64,000 nt of DNA from Dryococelus australis. Lineage: Eukaryota > Arthropoda > Insecta > Phasmatodea > Phasmatidae. The translations under genes and the position numbers were made by a program. Each line of letters begins with the position of its first letter. Position 1 is the first letter of the stretch. Below, piece by piece: positions 35,173-45,810 of the stretch. A model generated the notes under the pieces. It was not told the origin of the DNA. It worked only from the letters and a program-made list of their open reading frames with translations, and made no database searches. The stretch is taken from positions 124,295,838 to 124,359,837 of the forward strand of contig CM057000.1 in assembly GCA_029891345.1 (NCBI GenBank), written 5' to 3'.

Positions 35173-35343
35173 CGCGTGTCTCGGCTGTGAGGGTGACGTC
35201 ATGGTCGATGAGCTGGCCCCAGACGACGAAGAGGAAGGTGACGGACTGGTCGTGCTTGCTGGCGTCGCGGTGCACATGCGCCGACACCGTCCTGGCGTTG
35301 GGCAGCGGGAACCCTGTGCGCGCGGCTCTGGGTTCACTCACTC
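35173..35343 (-). CDS. Haem peroxidase exon: distal histidine (WGQLIDHD)
   Basis: Internal exon with acceptor TTGTGTGCAG before 35343 and donor CGCG/GTATGC after 35173. Two leading bases complete the Gly codon from the exon ending at 36221, giving YADGVSEPR across the junction, a conserved peroxidase landmark. The exon then reads FPLPNARTVSAHVH and ends with FLFVVWGQLIDHDVTLTAET. In animal peroxidases the His of this D-H-D is the distal catalytic histidine, the preceding Asp can link covalently to haem, and the following Asp starts the Ca-binding site. All three are present. It ends with one base of the Asp codon completed at 20286. It codes for about 57 residues. Confidence 0.96.
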
Positions 35344-35722
35344 CTGCACACAACAGCACACTTCGCGTCAACCACCACACACCACCTTCTATATGTAGTC
35401 AGTTCGTGATTACCTCCAGCTTTTCTGAAGCCCTTCTAAAGTTCTGCTTCCAATATATTACTAGACCTCATGCAAACAAAGCTTAACAGAGACTAGAGAC
35501 TTACACCGAAGTGACAATGCACCGTATTCGTGCGCACTAACTGTATTAATATTTTGCAAGAGAACTATTTCTTAATAGGCATTCCTAAAAATGAAAAATA
35601 CTCATTCAACTGATATTTCAGTTTAGTTGAAAGTCTAAAAACTCATACATATTCGCCTAATACCCTAGGTTAAATTAGGAGGTTCTGTTTGATAGGGTCG
35701 CCATATTGAAGAGAATTTTGCT

Positions 35723-36180
35723 GGGAATGCGCATGCGCAGTAACCAAGGCTGGCCCCAAATGCAGTCACAGTAATGAAGGTCAGGTACAAACGCATACAC
35801 AGTAATAAGGACCGCTCACAAAAGCACGCACAATTATCAAGACCACCCAGAAACACATGTACAGTAATTAAAGTCACCCACAAAAGAATGCACAGTAATT
35901 AAGGGCCCCATAAACTCATGCACAGTAATAAAGGCCACCCATAAACTAATGCACAGTAATGAAGGCCAGGTACAAACGCATGCACAGTAATAAGGACCGC
36001 TCACAAAATCATGCTCAGTAATAAAGGCCACCCATAAACTCATGCGCAGTAATGAAGGCTGCTCACAAAATCATGCGCAGTAATGAAGGCCTCCCATAGA
36101 TGCATGTACACTAATGAAGGTCGCCCAAAATTGAATGCGCAGTAGTGAAGAAGGTTCAGAAGTGCATGTACAGTAACGTG
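35723..36180. repeat. Minisatellite, ~33 bp unit, about 13 copies
   Basis: Units resemble ATGCACAGTAATAAAGGCC then ACCCATAAACTC. Most variation is in the second half of the unit. It fills about half of the 877 bp intron between the two peroxidase exons at 36221 and 35343. Confidence 0.9.
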
Positions 36181-36220
36181 AGCTGCCGGGCGGTGCACAG
36201 CCTGGTCGGGGGCTACCTAC

Positions 36221-36441
36221 CGTCGGCGTAGCTTGGAGGGAGGAAGCGGCGGAAGGAGACGCGCGCGGCGCCCCAGGTCGGCTGACGCAGGTTGTTGCAG
36301 GAGCCGTCGTGGCGCCGGAACCTCGCTGCCTCGCAGCGCTGGCGGGAGAGCAGGAAGCCCGGGCAGTGGTCTGCGATGCTTGTGCGGAGCGTCGCGACGC
36401 GCGGCAGCCCGTACGCCACGTCGGCCCGCGACAGCGAGAAC
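36221..36441 (-). CDS. Haem peroxidase exon: start of the catalytic domain (GSCNN)
   Basis: Internal exon with acceptor TTGCACACAG before 36441 and donor GACG/GTAGGT after 36221. The first base completes an Arg codon left by the exon ending at 41605. It encodes about 73 residues: SRADVAYGLPRVATLRTS, then ADHCPGFLL, then RRHDGSCNNLRQPTWG and RFLPPSYADG. The Y/H-x-DGSCNN motif, W-G, and L-L/F-L-PP-x-Y-x-DG mark the entry to the animal haem peroxidase fold in the peroxinectin/chorion peroxidase group. GC content is near 65%, far above the intron background. It leaves one base for the Gly codon completed at 35343. Confidence 0.96.
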
Positions 36442-36559
36442 CTGTGTGCAATGCATCACCACACACTCAGCCCGTGTTCGCATCACAGACATCATCATCA
36501 TCAACTGGCATGTCCCCTAAATTGAATCGCCCCCCAGTGCAACTGTCAAAGTCACGTGG

Positions 36560-38140
36560 TCAACACCAATGAAAGTGTTTCTATACTTTAGAATTTCCAA
36601 CAAGCGCACATTTTATGCAAAATAAACACCTTCATTAACTTGAATATATTCTAGTTGCGTTAATACTAGGTTATTGGAATTATTGGAAGTATACAAACCT
36701 TTCAAGGTTCTTGCTTTACACAAACAGTGTTTTTACTTCATGCCACATCGACATTGTTTTGGACAGTCGTTTTGGTAGAAAAGCAGTCCAATGTTGGAAC
36801 ATGGAACATGGCCACTGCGCAGCTCTTGTGCACACTCTACCCGACATTCTTTCTATGGTTCGAACTGACCTCTTCATTTGAGAATTGGTAGGTGTCATTT
36901 CGAATGCTGTCGGCAGTCAATAACAACGCACAGAAGTATACATAGTTCAGGGAAATGTACAGTTTAAAAATAAACATTTGTGACTTTTTCTATGTCCTAC
37001 GCTGTAGGGCAACACATTGCCAGTCACTTCAAACAATATCAATGTACGATAACGTCTACCTGTGGAGAAAACATTTTGCAACAGGAAAATGGGCTCAGAA
37101 TTACATTGAAACTCGCAATAGCTCCTTGAAATAGAAATATATTTTGTACCTTTCGAAATAGACACTACAAAACATATCAGCACAACATTACAACAATCTA
37201 CCAACCAACTGGTAAACATTTCAAACAATATCACTACCAAAATACTGTTTTTTACCTTCCTCAATACATCATGAGGACTCCATAAAAGTTTGGTCATACT
37301 AAAGACCCAAAAATTTTAAACGTTATTTAAGATGTGTATGACTCGCTACTGTCACAATCGTTGAGGCTAAATAAAATCTTGACGATATTTGGCACTGATC
37401 TTTAAATTCTCACGTTATTTACTTGACTCAAAATTATTACGAACATAGATTTCGTCCACACTGCCAGTCTGATCACATTTGCCTGGATAAGAGTGATATT
37501 CCATTACAATTAGATGACTGTCAAAAAAGACAATTATTTTTACAATCATCAAATACTTAAGTCACTTTGAAGTCAATTCTACGTGTTTCTGTTCACATGG
37601 ACATTTTGAATTTTTATTATATCCACAAGGATCCTTTCAAAATTTTCCGTTCTCAGTTACTGTAGTTTCCAAATGTCACAATACAGAAATATGTTAAAAA
37701 CCACGTATTACAGTTAGCATTTCTTTACGTTACTGTGAGCATAAATACATTTTATTACGCTCCATATTTTGCTCAACATTTATTTATGAGGCTGAAATTT
37801 ACATTTAAAATCTGAAAAGGAACCAATTGTAGAATATTAGAAACCATTTTTAAAAGTGGAAAAAATACTACCATTACTAACAGGAACAGCAAACATCCAG
37901 TTTCAACTTTTGGTCGTAAGGACTCTAGCTACCAGTTTTTTTTACAATACTTAACTTCTCATTGTCAGATCCCCAGCAACCATCTACGCCACCAGACAAA
38001 ACAGCTAGGGGTATAAATACCGACAAACCCTAGAGGAGGGACCCCCACCCTAGCGGGGCGTAACGAGACACTTTCAAAAACAGCCAATCATAATTAAATC
38101 CCTCATCGGAGGTTCTGGATTATTACGCCAATTCTAAGAA
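36560..38140. other. AT-rich intron sequence, nothing recognised
   Basis: No exon-like block or clear repeat. Confidence 0.4.
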
Positions 38141-38889
38141 GTCTTGTGCGGACAGCGCCCTATTTTTGGTTCAAAACACGCGCTGCACGTGCCAGCCATG
38201 CTACGCGAGCGCCATGCTACGGAGCGGCGGCGAACTTCACCAGCGGCCAGTTTGTTCGTGAATGCCAGAGACGTTGTACGCGGCGCGTTGTACTGCTCAT
38301 TTTATTCACACCGCATATGATAGTGTCCGTGAACATTTCACGTGTGCATTGCCGCTGTAACACAAGTTTCCAACGTAAGGTAAGAAGGCATCTTCTTGAT
38401 TTATTACAGTTTTAAAGTTTTCTTTTTTTGTGAATTTCGCATGAAAACTTTTGCCGTTCGATTCAGGAAGTATAAGTGATGTTGCGACGTAGTTGTTCAC
38501 GAGGGAAATAAAAATGGCGCCGTTCTCGACCTTCTAGGATAAAAAGAAATTACGTGTCCTGCAGCAAATCGTGTAGAAATACAACTCCGGCTTATCTGGG
38601 TTATACTGTAGTTCTCGCAGGACTTTGCTTTACTTATACAGGAACTGCTGGTAGGATTACGGGCCTCTGCCGCAGCAGGAACAAATCAGTATATAAGGGC
38701 GTCTTTAATACGCGAACGTACAGTACACGGACCAACCGTCGTTACGAATACCAGCTGACTACTGAATATCTACCACGCGACTGGGGCTTAATTGTAGTCT
38801 CATCTTCCTCACGGATTGTGATCACACGCGGAACAATTCAGGGGCAGTACTGCGGACTCCCTAATATCTCATTTGAAAGCCCATGCTAC

Positions 38890-39066
38890 ACCCACTCAGG
38901 TGAGCGACCTGCCGTAGTTCTGTCCTACTCCGATGGCGAAGGCAAAGTGAGTGCTAACATGCTAAGCCAGCCTATCTTAAAGCAGGGTTTGAACCTGCCA
39001 GCCAATCGCAAGGCTGCAAATTTAAACTACCTGAACGAGCCACTCCGACGACTCTTAACGCCCTAA
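38890..39066 (-). repeat. Possible tRNA-like SINE head
   Basis: The minus strand carries GGAGTGGCTCGTTCAGGTAG (A-box-like) and GGCAGGTTCAAACCCTGC (B-box) about 45 bases later. This sits inside a 170-codon plus-strand frame, which is therefore probably a chance frame. Confidence 0.45.
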
Positions 39067-39149
39067 ATTCCAAAGGATACGTAGTTTCGAAACGACTATA
39101 TAAAAATCAAAAACTCTGAAACAGTTACAATATATGGAGACAAAAAAAA

Positions 39150-39170
39150 AATATATATATATATATATAT
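39150..39170. repeat. Short (AT)n microsatellite
   Basis: About ten AT units after a poly-A run. Confidence 0.9.
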
Positions 39171-41030
39171 AAACAAAAATAAAATACTAGTTAAAGTAAC
39201 TCATTTAAACATTCCTTATTGTCATCGTAACATCTAGTTTTAAAAATCCTCCAGTTAAAACATTTAAATATGGAAATTATAGAAATTTACATACATAAAA
39301 ATATTATATGGGTGACAAGTATTAAATACATAAATTAATTAAATATTCAAGAAAAAGTTTTTCTTGTGTGTTGCAGCATAGAAAATATATTTTAATGACG
39401 TGGAGTGGGGGTCATACAAACGCGTGCAGTATAAACAAGGCGGCGGAATCGGCGTCCAATACAGCTCAACACGCAACTTCAGAGAGAAAATTGCCCTTCA
39501 TTCGAGCTAAACTCTTCTAAAGAACAACTATGACGTGATTTTTCAAAGTTTTGGTTCAAAAAGTGTGAAGAAATCACGAATAGACTATTACAGCTACAAT
39601 AGTATCGGTTGCATAGCTGCGGGCCAGGGAAGGAATTGACAGAGCTCGAGATCGTTGTAGAATTTGAAAAGAGACGACAAGACAAGCGCATCTATCTTGC
39701 ATTTACATGCATTGTTTTCTTATGAATTGTTGCTCTTTTGCTCTCTCGCTATATCTATCTTCATCGCAGTAAAAATAATATTTATTTCCTTCATTACGGA
39801 GAAAAGGAAATTGTTTTGGCCTTTCCGAAGTTATTTGCGTCTCTCTTACGCTGACGCAACTTCCTGCAATTTTGCAGTTGAAATCTCTACGAGCAGTGGT
39901 TTACCTATTGCATGGCCTGCTCGTTCTCCTGGCCTTACCCCACCTTACTATTGTGTATGGGGACAACTGGAGATCTTGTGTGTGTGACGCTAAGTAAAAC
40001 TGGGCGAGAGCTCGTCGCTAGGGTGGTCGCAGCAGCTTACTCTCTATAGCGCGTGTAATAGGGGGAGCTTATGTAATTGCCTGACAGCTTTCATGAAGAA
40101 ATTTAGGGAGTAATTTTGTTTTGTCATAATCTACCTCCGGATGAATAATTTTGATGGTGGCAATTCATATTCTGTTGCGTTTAATTGTAGTGACGTCATA
40201 AAAATGGCTGTCCTCGATATTTTAGAATCGTACATAAGTCCGTCATATCTCGTTTTAAAGAATATTTTGAGTTCTACAAAAAGTGTGTGTCTATATATAT
40301 ATAAACTATGCCTTAAAGTTCCGAACAGACATACGGAGCTCAAAACATGACCTGAGGTAATGCAACCAATGCCATGTATTCGCAACTCGGGCTGGTTATG
40401 TGATTACTTAAAAAAAAGCGTGTTGTGCCTATGCTTATTATATTCAATATGGCATCTAACACATGTGAATGATCAAAGAAAACTCGAGTACGAAAATATA
40501 TAACACTTGGTATTTTTAGTTACACATCTATGCTTACTAAACCCAATATGGAGCTGTCATAGTCACGTAATTGAATTTCCTGACCTATTTTAGCTGCCTT
40601 TAAAATTCAAATCTGCAGCCATGCTGCTCGTTACTCTTATTATAAAAGTTAAATTAAAATATTTTGAAAATAAAATTAAATGTATAACTTTTATAAAATT
40701 ACGCTAGTGATTAATTGTTGGTGGTAGCATCTTATTTCAATCTGCCCTGAAAATACGAGTTCGCAGTCATGTTACTTAATACAATTATTGTTAATGTTTT
40801 AAAGTGTTAAATATAATTTAATAAAAAATTAATTTAATTTTAAGTACATATGTTTTATATATCCCATCTCCGGCATGGTATCGCATATTATTATACGTAG
40901 ACCATTTAAACCTTCCTCATTGCCATATGTCCTGATAGCTGACATGATCAGGGTGTCTGATCGGCAACACAAAGCACGGTATTTCGTCACTCCATTCCTC
41001 CGAGGATCTTCGGGTAGTCGAGGCGACCTT
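39171..41030. other. Intron sequence, nothing recognised
   Basis: Short frames only and no recognised repeat. Confidence 0.4.
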
Positions 41031-41039
41031 ACTTGCAGG

Positions 41040-41330
41040 TAGTAGCAATGACTAGTAGACAACAAGAAAGGAAGATGTGGCAGCAAAAAAAGATGGCGTA
41101 CGAAAAATAAATGACAAATTAAATGCGAAAGATGGCACACAATGGAAAACAAGATGACGGACGTAAACAAAATAGCATGCAGCCAAAGCTAAACATCAAG
41201 GGCACACACGATTGCGCCTGTAAACAAGATGGCAGACACCCAGGTTCTAGGTCAAGGACACATGTCCGCCATGATGGTACCCAAGATGGGGGACGGGACC
41301 ACGTCATCACAGCACCCAGATCTTGTCCTT
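41040..41330. repeat. Second 'AAGATGGC' repeat region
   Basis: Repeated AAGATGGC, AACAAGATGACGGAC and AATAAATGACAAATTAAATG motifs, like those at 30600-31330. Confidence 0.6.
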
Positions 41331-41528
41331 GGAACCCTTATTTTATATCTACTCATAAGGTAGGAATTGTTTTTAAAAAGTGTGATTAAAATAAGAAAAC
41401 AAGCGATTAAATGAATTGTCTACGGAGAAAGTGCGTAGAGATGAATGCAAAGACATCTGGATAGCAAAGTAAACGTAACACAGACGAAACGGCGTGCAAA
41501 GATAGACAAGTTGGGCATTGACTCGGGC

Positions 41529-41530
<2 letters not shown>

Positions 41531-41565
<35 letters not shown>
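41531..41565. repeat. (GA)n microsatellite beside a splice donor
   Basis: About 17 GA units, 40 bases inside the intron after the exon ending at 41605. Confidence 0.95.
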
Positions 41566-41569
<4 letters not shown>

Positions 41570-41604
41570 ACCCAATGTGAGGCTTGAATGGTGAGGTAGC
41601 CTAC

Positions 41605-41763
41605 CTGTCGGCCAGCAGACGGGTGGTCTCTTGCAGTGCAGTGCCCAGAAGCCCGAGGCTGAATATGTCGTAGTGTCGCGGCGGCAGCGTCAGCCCCACC
41701 TTGTGCTTCGCCTCCTGCCAAGCCTCCTCCACGTCCTCGTAAGTGACGCACGCCTCCGAGCCC
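41605..41763 (-). CDS. Haem peroxidase exon: propeptide region before the catalytic domain
   Basis: Internal exon. On the minus strand the acceptor TTTGCTGCAG precedes 41763 and the donor GACAG/GTAGGC follows 41605. One leading base completes a codon; the frame then reads GSEACVTYEDVEEAWQEAKH and LPPRHYDIFSLGLLGTALQE, ending LLADR once joined to 36441. A Cys-x-x-Y/T-x-x-V-x-x-A-x-x-E-A helix followed by RxYDxFSLGLLG matches the conserved segment just before the catalytic domain in insect chorion-peroxidase/peroxinectin-like proteins. Its two unpaired bases at the 3' end match the phase of the exon at 36441. It needs a preceding exon that ends in phase 2, which was not found. Confidence 0.93.
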
Positions 41764-42208
41764 CTGCAGCAAAGACAATACCCCGGCTCGTCACTTTTTC
41801 AACCATTCAATACGGATTACAAACCACTTTACGTAAATAACTAACTGTATAATGCAAAATGTTTACAATTGCTTGCACACTTAAAAAAAAAAAAAAAATA
41901 CTCTTGTGAATTAACATTATTATTTTCAAACAACGAACATACGCCAGAAAGCATTCGAACTGTTCTTACGGCCAACAGTAATACAGTAAAACAAATATAT
42001 GCTAGTTTTTTAATAGGCGAGTTACTGGCTAGCAGTAGTTCTACGATTAGGGCTCATATTTACTACGAATCATGCGTTTATCTGCAGGTACTCCAACTTC
42101 TGTTGTGTAACAGCAATCTACCATGCCGGCTCGCGTAGTGGCTCTTGTACCAACTCGTTCGTTAGGCGTTCTAGAAGATTCTACTAGACCAAGTACGGCA
42201 GCAGGTAT

Positions 42209-42401
42209 AGAATATTCACAGTAAAATTAGCACTTTAGAAAGCCCGGCATAAGATCTACTTGTATGTACGTTGTGTATTCTCCCGCCTTATGTAAGATTA
42301 ACATTATCACGGGTCTCATCACTTTATTCATGCATCGGTCAAGTGAAACTTTGAAATGGTTAGAAAAGAAAACATTTTACAAAGCTGAATGCACTAAAAA
42401 G
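42209..42401. mobile_element. MITE-A element split by nested insertions, left third
   Basis: Starts with a decayed terminus ATTCACAGTAAAATTAGCAC and continues with GATCTACTTGTATGTACG, CACTTTATTCATGCATCGG and GTGAAACTTTGAAAT, as in other copies. Its middle resumes near 44590 and its right end at 45661-45729. Confidence 0.8.
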
Positions 42402-42802
42402 ATTAAAATAATTATAGTTGTAGTTGCATAATGTGTAGAACTTGTAAGACGTGGACGAACAGCAATAATAAACTGTACTACAAATTAATATTTTTATATC
42501 AATTTATGTTTCGTATATAAAAGCTTGGCGCGAATAGTTAAGAGCCTTACTCACGATTTGTGGTTACTACACTTAGGCTAATGAGGTATACGTATTATAT
42601 TGCGAATAATTAAGAAACTTACGCAAGATATGTGTGTAATACCCTTATGCAATTGAGATATATTTCTATATTGCACGAAGCTTTTATATACTAAACATAA
42701 ATTGATATAAAAATATTAATGTGTAGTATAGTTTAGTACTGCTGTTCGTCCACGTCTTACAAGATCTGAACATTATGTAACTAAAATTATCATTATTTTA
42801 AT
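42402..42802. mobile_element. Palindromic (foldback) element, ~135 bp arms
   Basis: The left arm begins ATTAAAATAATTATAG and includes TTGTAAGACGTGGACGAACA. The right arm is its reverse complement over about 135 bases with few differences, ending at 42802. The ~130 bp loop holds two diverged direct repeats of about 72 bp (GCGAATAGTTAAGAGCCTTAC and GCGAATAATTAAGAAACTTAC). There is no coding capacity. It is inserted into a MITE-A copy. Confidence 0.85.
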
Positions 42803-42884
42803 AGTTTTGGTGAATTAGTAAGTAAAAGTTTGTTTTTAAAAAGTTTTTTCAGTTAACTTATTTTTTACTTTTTAGACTCACTAG

Positions 42885-42886
<2 letters not shown>

Positions 42887-42911
<25 letters not shown>
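42887..42911. repeat. Poly-T run
   Basis: A run of about 25 T residues after the palindromic element. It could be the tail of a minus-strand retroelement, but none was identified. Confidence 0.8.
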
Positions 42912-42916
<5 letters not shown>

Positions 42917-43167
42917 TATAGGTAGACTATTTATACATTCACAGGCTCATCCGTTATCGGTATCGCTTGCGATCCCTACGACGAACGAGTCTGTAAATGT
43001 GTAAATAGGCTATATATAATAACAATATAAATATTTAGTGATACTAAAAAGACTAAACATATGCAGTTAAAAACAGGTGGCCCCTTCAACACATCCGACG
43101 AACGATGATTTAAAAAGATACGTGACACTAAAAATACTAGAAAAGTATCAATATATACACTCTGCAA

Positions 43168-43557
43168 TTACTTGCGACTACTTGCGACAACTTTCGACTA
43201 CCTGCGACTACTTGCGACTATGTGAGACTACTTGCGACAATTTGCGACTACCTGCGAGTACTTGTGACTATGTGCGACTACTTGCGACTACATGCGGCTA
43301 CTTGAGACTAATTGCGACTCCTTATGACTACCTTCGACTACTTGTGACTATATGCGACTTCTTGCGACAATGTGCGACTACTTGCAACTACATGCGACTA
43401 CTTACGACTCTTGCTACTACTTGCGACCACTTGCGATAACTTGCAACTACCTGCGACTACATGCGACTACGTGTGACTACTTGCGACTATTTGCGACTAC
43501 TTGCGACTATTTGCGATTACTTGCGACTAATACTTGTGACTAATTGCGAGTACTTGC
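43168..43557. repeat. Decamer satellite (CTTGCGACTA)n, about 39 copies
   Basis: Variants of ACTTGCGACT are repeated with an almost perfect 10-base period for about 390 bases, with one unit shortened near 43411. The 30-base triple period gives long open frames reading TCDYLRLLAT repeatedly, which are a by-product of the repeat. Confidence 0.95.
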
Positions 43558-43862
43558 ATAAACATGAACCTTCGTTTCGGGCAAGTACCCGTATCCCCCC
43601 GGAAATTGGGTGGGAGAGGGTTCGGCTACCCTTACTCGCTCCTTTCCACAAGGGGGACTATCGATCCCCCCACTAGACGCATTCCTAACCTCCTCACAAT
43701 TCTTGCGTAAACACATACCTTAAATTCGGGCATAGCACCCCCTCCTTCTCCAAGGAATTTGGGGGGAGGGGGTCGACTACCCTAACTGGCCCCTTACCCA
43801 AAGGGGTGTTATCGACCCCCCTCCCTAGGCCCGTTCCCACCCTCCTCACCATTTTTGCATAA
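43558..43862. repeat. Two tandem ~150 bp units after the decamer array
   Basis: Both units run TGCRTAAACA.., TTCGGGCA, CCCCC..GGAA, TTGGG, GGGAGGG, TCGRCTACCCT, AAGGGG and TATCGA..CCCC, then CCTCCTCACAATT or CCTCCTCACCATT. They are about 70% alike and both begin with a remnant of the decamer (CTTGC). Confidence 0.75.
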
Positions 43863-43937
43863 AGTATTAGACAAGATCAATGGCGAGAGCCGGTCAGACA
43901 CCGTACACACAAACAAGTCAAGATACAAAAAAGCTTG

Positions 43938-44594
43938 TAAGGTAGGATTTACAACAACCCATCGCGTCCGTACGTCATCCGTCCGTCAATCACATGACCA
44001 GCAGTCAATAAGGGGTGGTCATTAATTATATCCATCCGTCCGTCAAAACCTTGGCAAGCTTTAATTTTTGAAGGACGAACAGATGAAATTACAGCCTTCT
44101 AAACTTGCACGTTTTGTTACTCATTCATCCCGAGTTCTTTACAAGGCTGTGTAGCCTGTGCATTGTTTTGTTTCTGCTGTCTTTTCTTTTCATATGTTTG
44201 TTTATGTAATTGTAAAATATATTATGTTACATTTTCTCTGAAGATTAATTGATAATTACATTTGGAAACACAAGCTCCTTTTGTGCAATAGTAAAAATAA
44301 TAAAATTATGCGTTATATGTTATTTAAAATTTTTTTACATCGATTAATTTTCTTTGCGTGCGCGTATGGTTTTTTTTAAAATACTTAGAAACACAATACC
44401 GCAAAATATTTTCACTTTTTATAAAGGATTTTTTTCCTATTTTTGAAGAGTTTTGTTTTTAATAGTTTGCAGCAAGGAACGTACGACGGACGTACGAAGT
44501 TTCGTTGTAAATCGCTCGGCTGGGAGACGGATGAATGCATGACGGACGGGCGGATGACGGACGGACGCGATGGGCTGTTGTAAATCCTGCCTAA
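43938..44594. mobile_element. ~657 bp MITE with TIR AAGGTAGGATTTACAACA
   Basis: The left end is AAGGTAGGATTTACAACAAC and the right end, reverse-complemented, is TTAGGCAGGATTTACAACAG. Both are followed by CCATCGCGTCCGT and by repeated CGTCCGTCATCCGTC subterminal motifs, about 48 complementary bases in all. It is non-coding. Its right end abuts the middle part of the split MITE-A copy. Confidence 0.82.
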
Positions 44595-44738
44595 GAAATA
44601 ATTTGAGATATCAGAAATGGTTACCTGACACTTTAAATTCGACGTTAAGATACGGAACTACTTTCCCATCCATCATTACCACTTTACTGAACGCATGTCA
44701 CTCAGGGCGCCTGTTAATATGTATGCAGGTAGGAGCAG
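44595..44738. mobile_element. Split MITE-A element, middle part
   Basis: AAATAATTTGAGATATCAG, GACGTTAAGATACGGAAC and CATCCATCATTACCAC continue the copy that started at 42209. It stops at TGCAGGTAGGAGCAG, which is repeated at 45661. Confidence 0.8.
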
Positions 44739-45660
44739 AACATAACATACAGTTAATTATTGCTCCAGTCCTCAGCTGGTCGCCATCACTGGACTCTATG
44801 ATAATAATTCTTATTGTTTGAGTATTTGGCTCAGCCTCGTGGAGTCTTACGAAAGGTGGTCCACTATCTGCCTACTAACTGGCACCGAATACCCCTACGG
44901 TAATCTGATGTTATAATGTTCTCAATGATATGAATTGTACCATGTCAGAGACATAGACACGTCGGTGCGATATTTCAACCACTGCCCGCACGAGTATTTT
45001 CCCACCGTGACCAATTGCCAAGGAAAACCCTTGACACAGGCTCGGAGGTCACCTCATGCTACTCCTTCCTTTTCATGACACTTGTGGGTTTTCCTGAGGC
45101 CCGGTTTATCGGGAAAGATGCGCGCCAACACACCCTCTCGGCTCACCGAGCCTCTTGTCCATTGCCATTAAGTCTTCGAGTCCTTCACTAAGATCCAGAC
45201 TTTTGGGCCCCAACGGTGTGACCGTAAACGAGACAACCGGCCCGTCTCCCACCACAGTCACCACTATCTGCCGAGACTGCACTCTTTTAGCTATAAAACT
45301 TGGTATAGGGAACACCATGGGTAGCCCACTTTTGCCACCTCTTGAAAGAGTTACCCAGCGGTACCACGAGGAGGTGCGGGTCCCAAAGTCAGCAGAGGCT
45401 GTAGGCTTGTGCATGAATGACTATTGCCGCAACCATGTTGCATATGGGCTCCAATACTAGGGCTTGACAGTAGCCCCGACGTTTCATTGTCCATATGCTC
45501 TCTCCAAAGGGCGGAATGCTGTTTCACGTCAGCGTAGGGAAGTCCTATCCCTTAGTCTCGGGTATTCCCACCGGGCATGAGCCCCATATGTGATATCTCG
45601 CCTTACGTCCTATTAAGGCCGGCTTGCGCTGCGCTTATCCAGCATCCGTGCCACCAGATC
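44739..45660. mobile_element. 922 bp insertion flanked by 15 bp target duplications
   Basis: Flanked by TGCAGGTAGGAGCAG (44724-44738) and TGCAGGCAGGAGCAG (45661-45675), one mismatch apart. Uninterrupted MITE-A copies have a single such site, so this is a target-site duplication. A 15 bp duplication is typical of non-LTR retrotransposition. The inside is GC-richer than its surroundings and holds open frames on both strands at 45106-45460. The minus frame includes RQIVVTVVGDGPVVSFTVTP, and neither frame matches anything I recognise. No poly-A tail is seen at either end. Confidence 0.7.
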
Positions 45661-45729
45661 TGCAGGCAGGAGCAGTGATTTTTTTATAAGGTTGATTTCG
45701 AAAGTGCTCACTTTATCACGAACCGCTTT
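45661..45729. mobile_element. Split MITE-A element, right terminus
   Basis: Starts at the second target duplication and reads AAGGTTGATTTCGAAAGTGC, TCACTTTATCACGAACCGC, which is the family's right end. Confidence 0.8.
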
Positions 45730-45810
45730 TATCGTGTAAACCAGCTCTACTCTGCCAGGCCACAGAGAAGAAAGTACGCGGAGACGAGATCGCGTGACGG
45801 TTCTTTTGAA

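Noticed and set aside
38554..39066. A 170-codon plus-strand open frame
   Set aside because: No recognisable domain or gene structure; it overlaps a tRNA-like SINE head (B-box GGTTCAAACCC) on the other strand, so it is probably a chance frame through repeat DNA.
43168..43557. CRISPR-like regular array
   Set aside because: The period is 10 bases with no distinct spacers, and the genome is eukaryotic.
43077..43676. Open frames encoding repeated TCDYLRLLAT
   Set aside because: Caused by the 10-base satellite; the frame stays open only because 30 bases equal ten codons.
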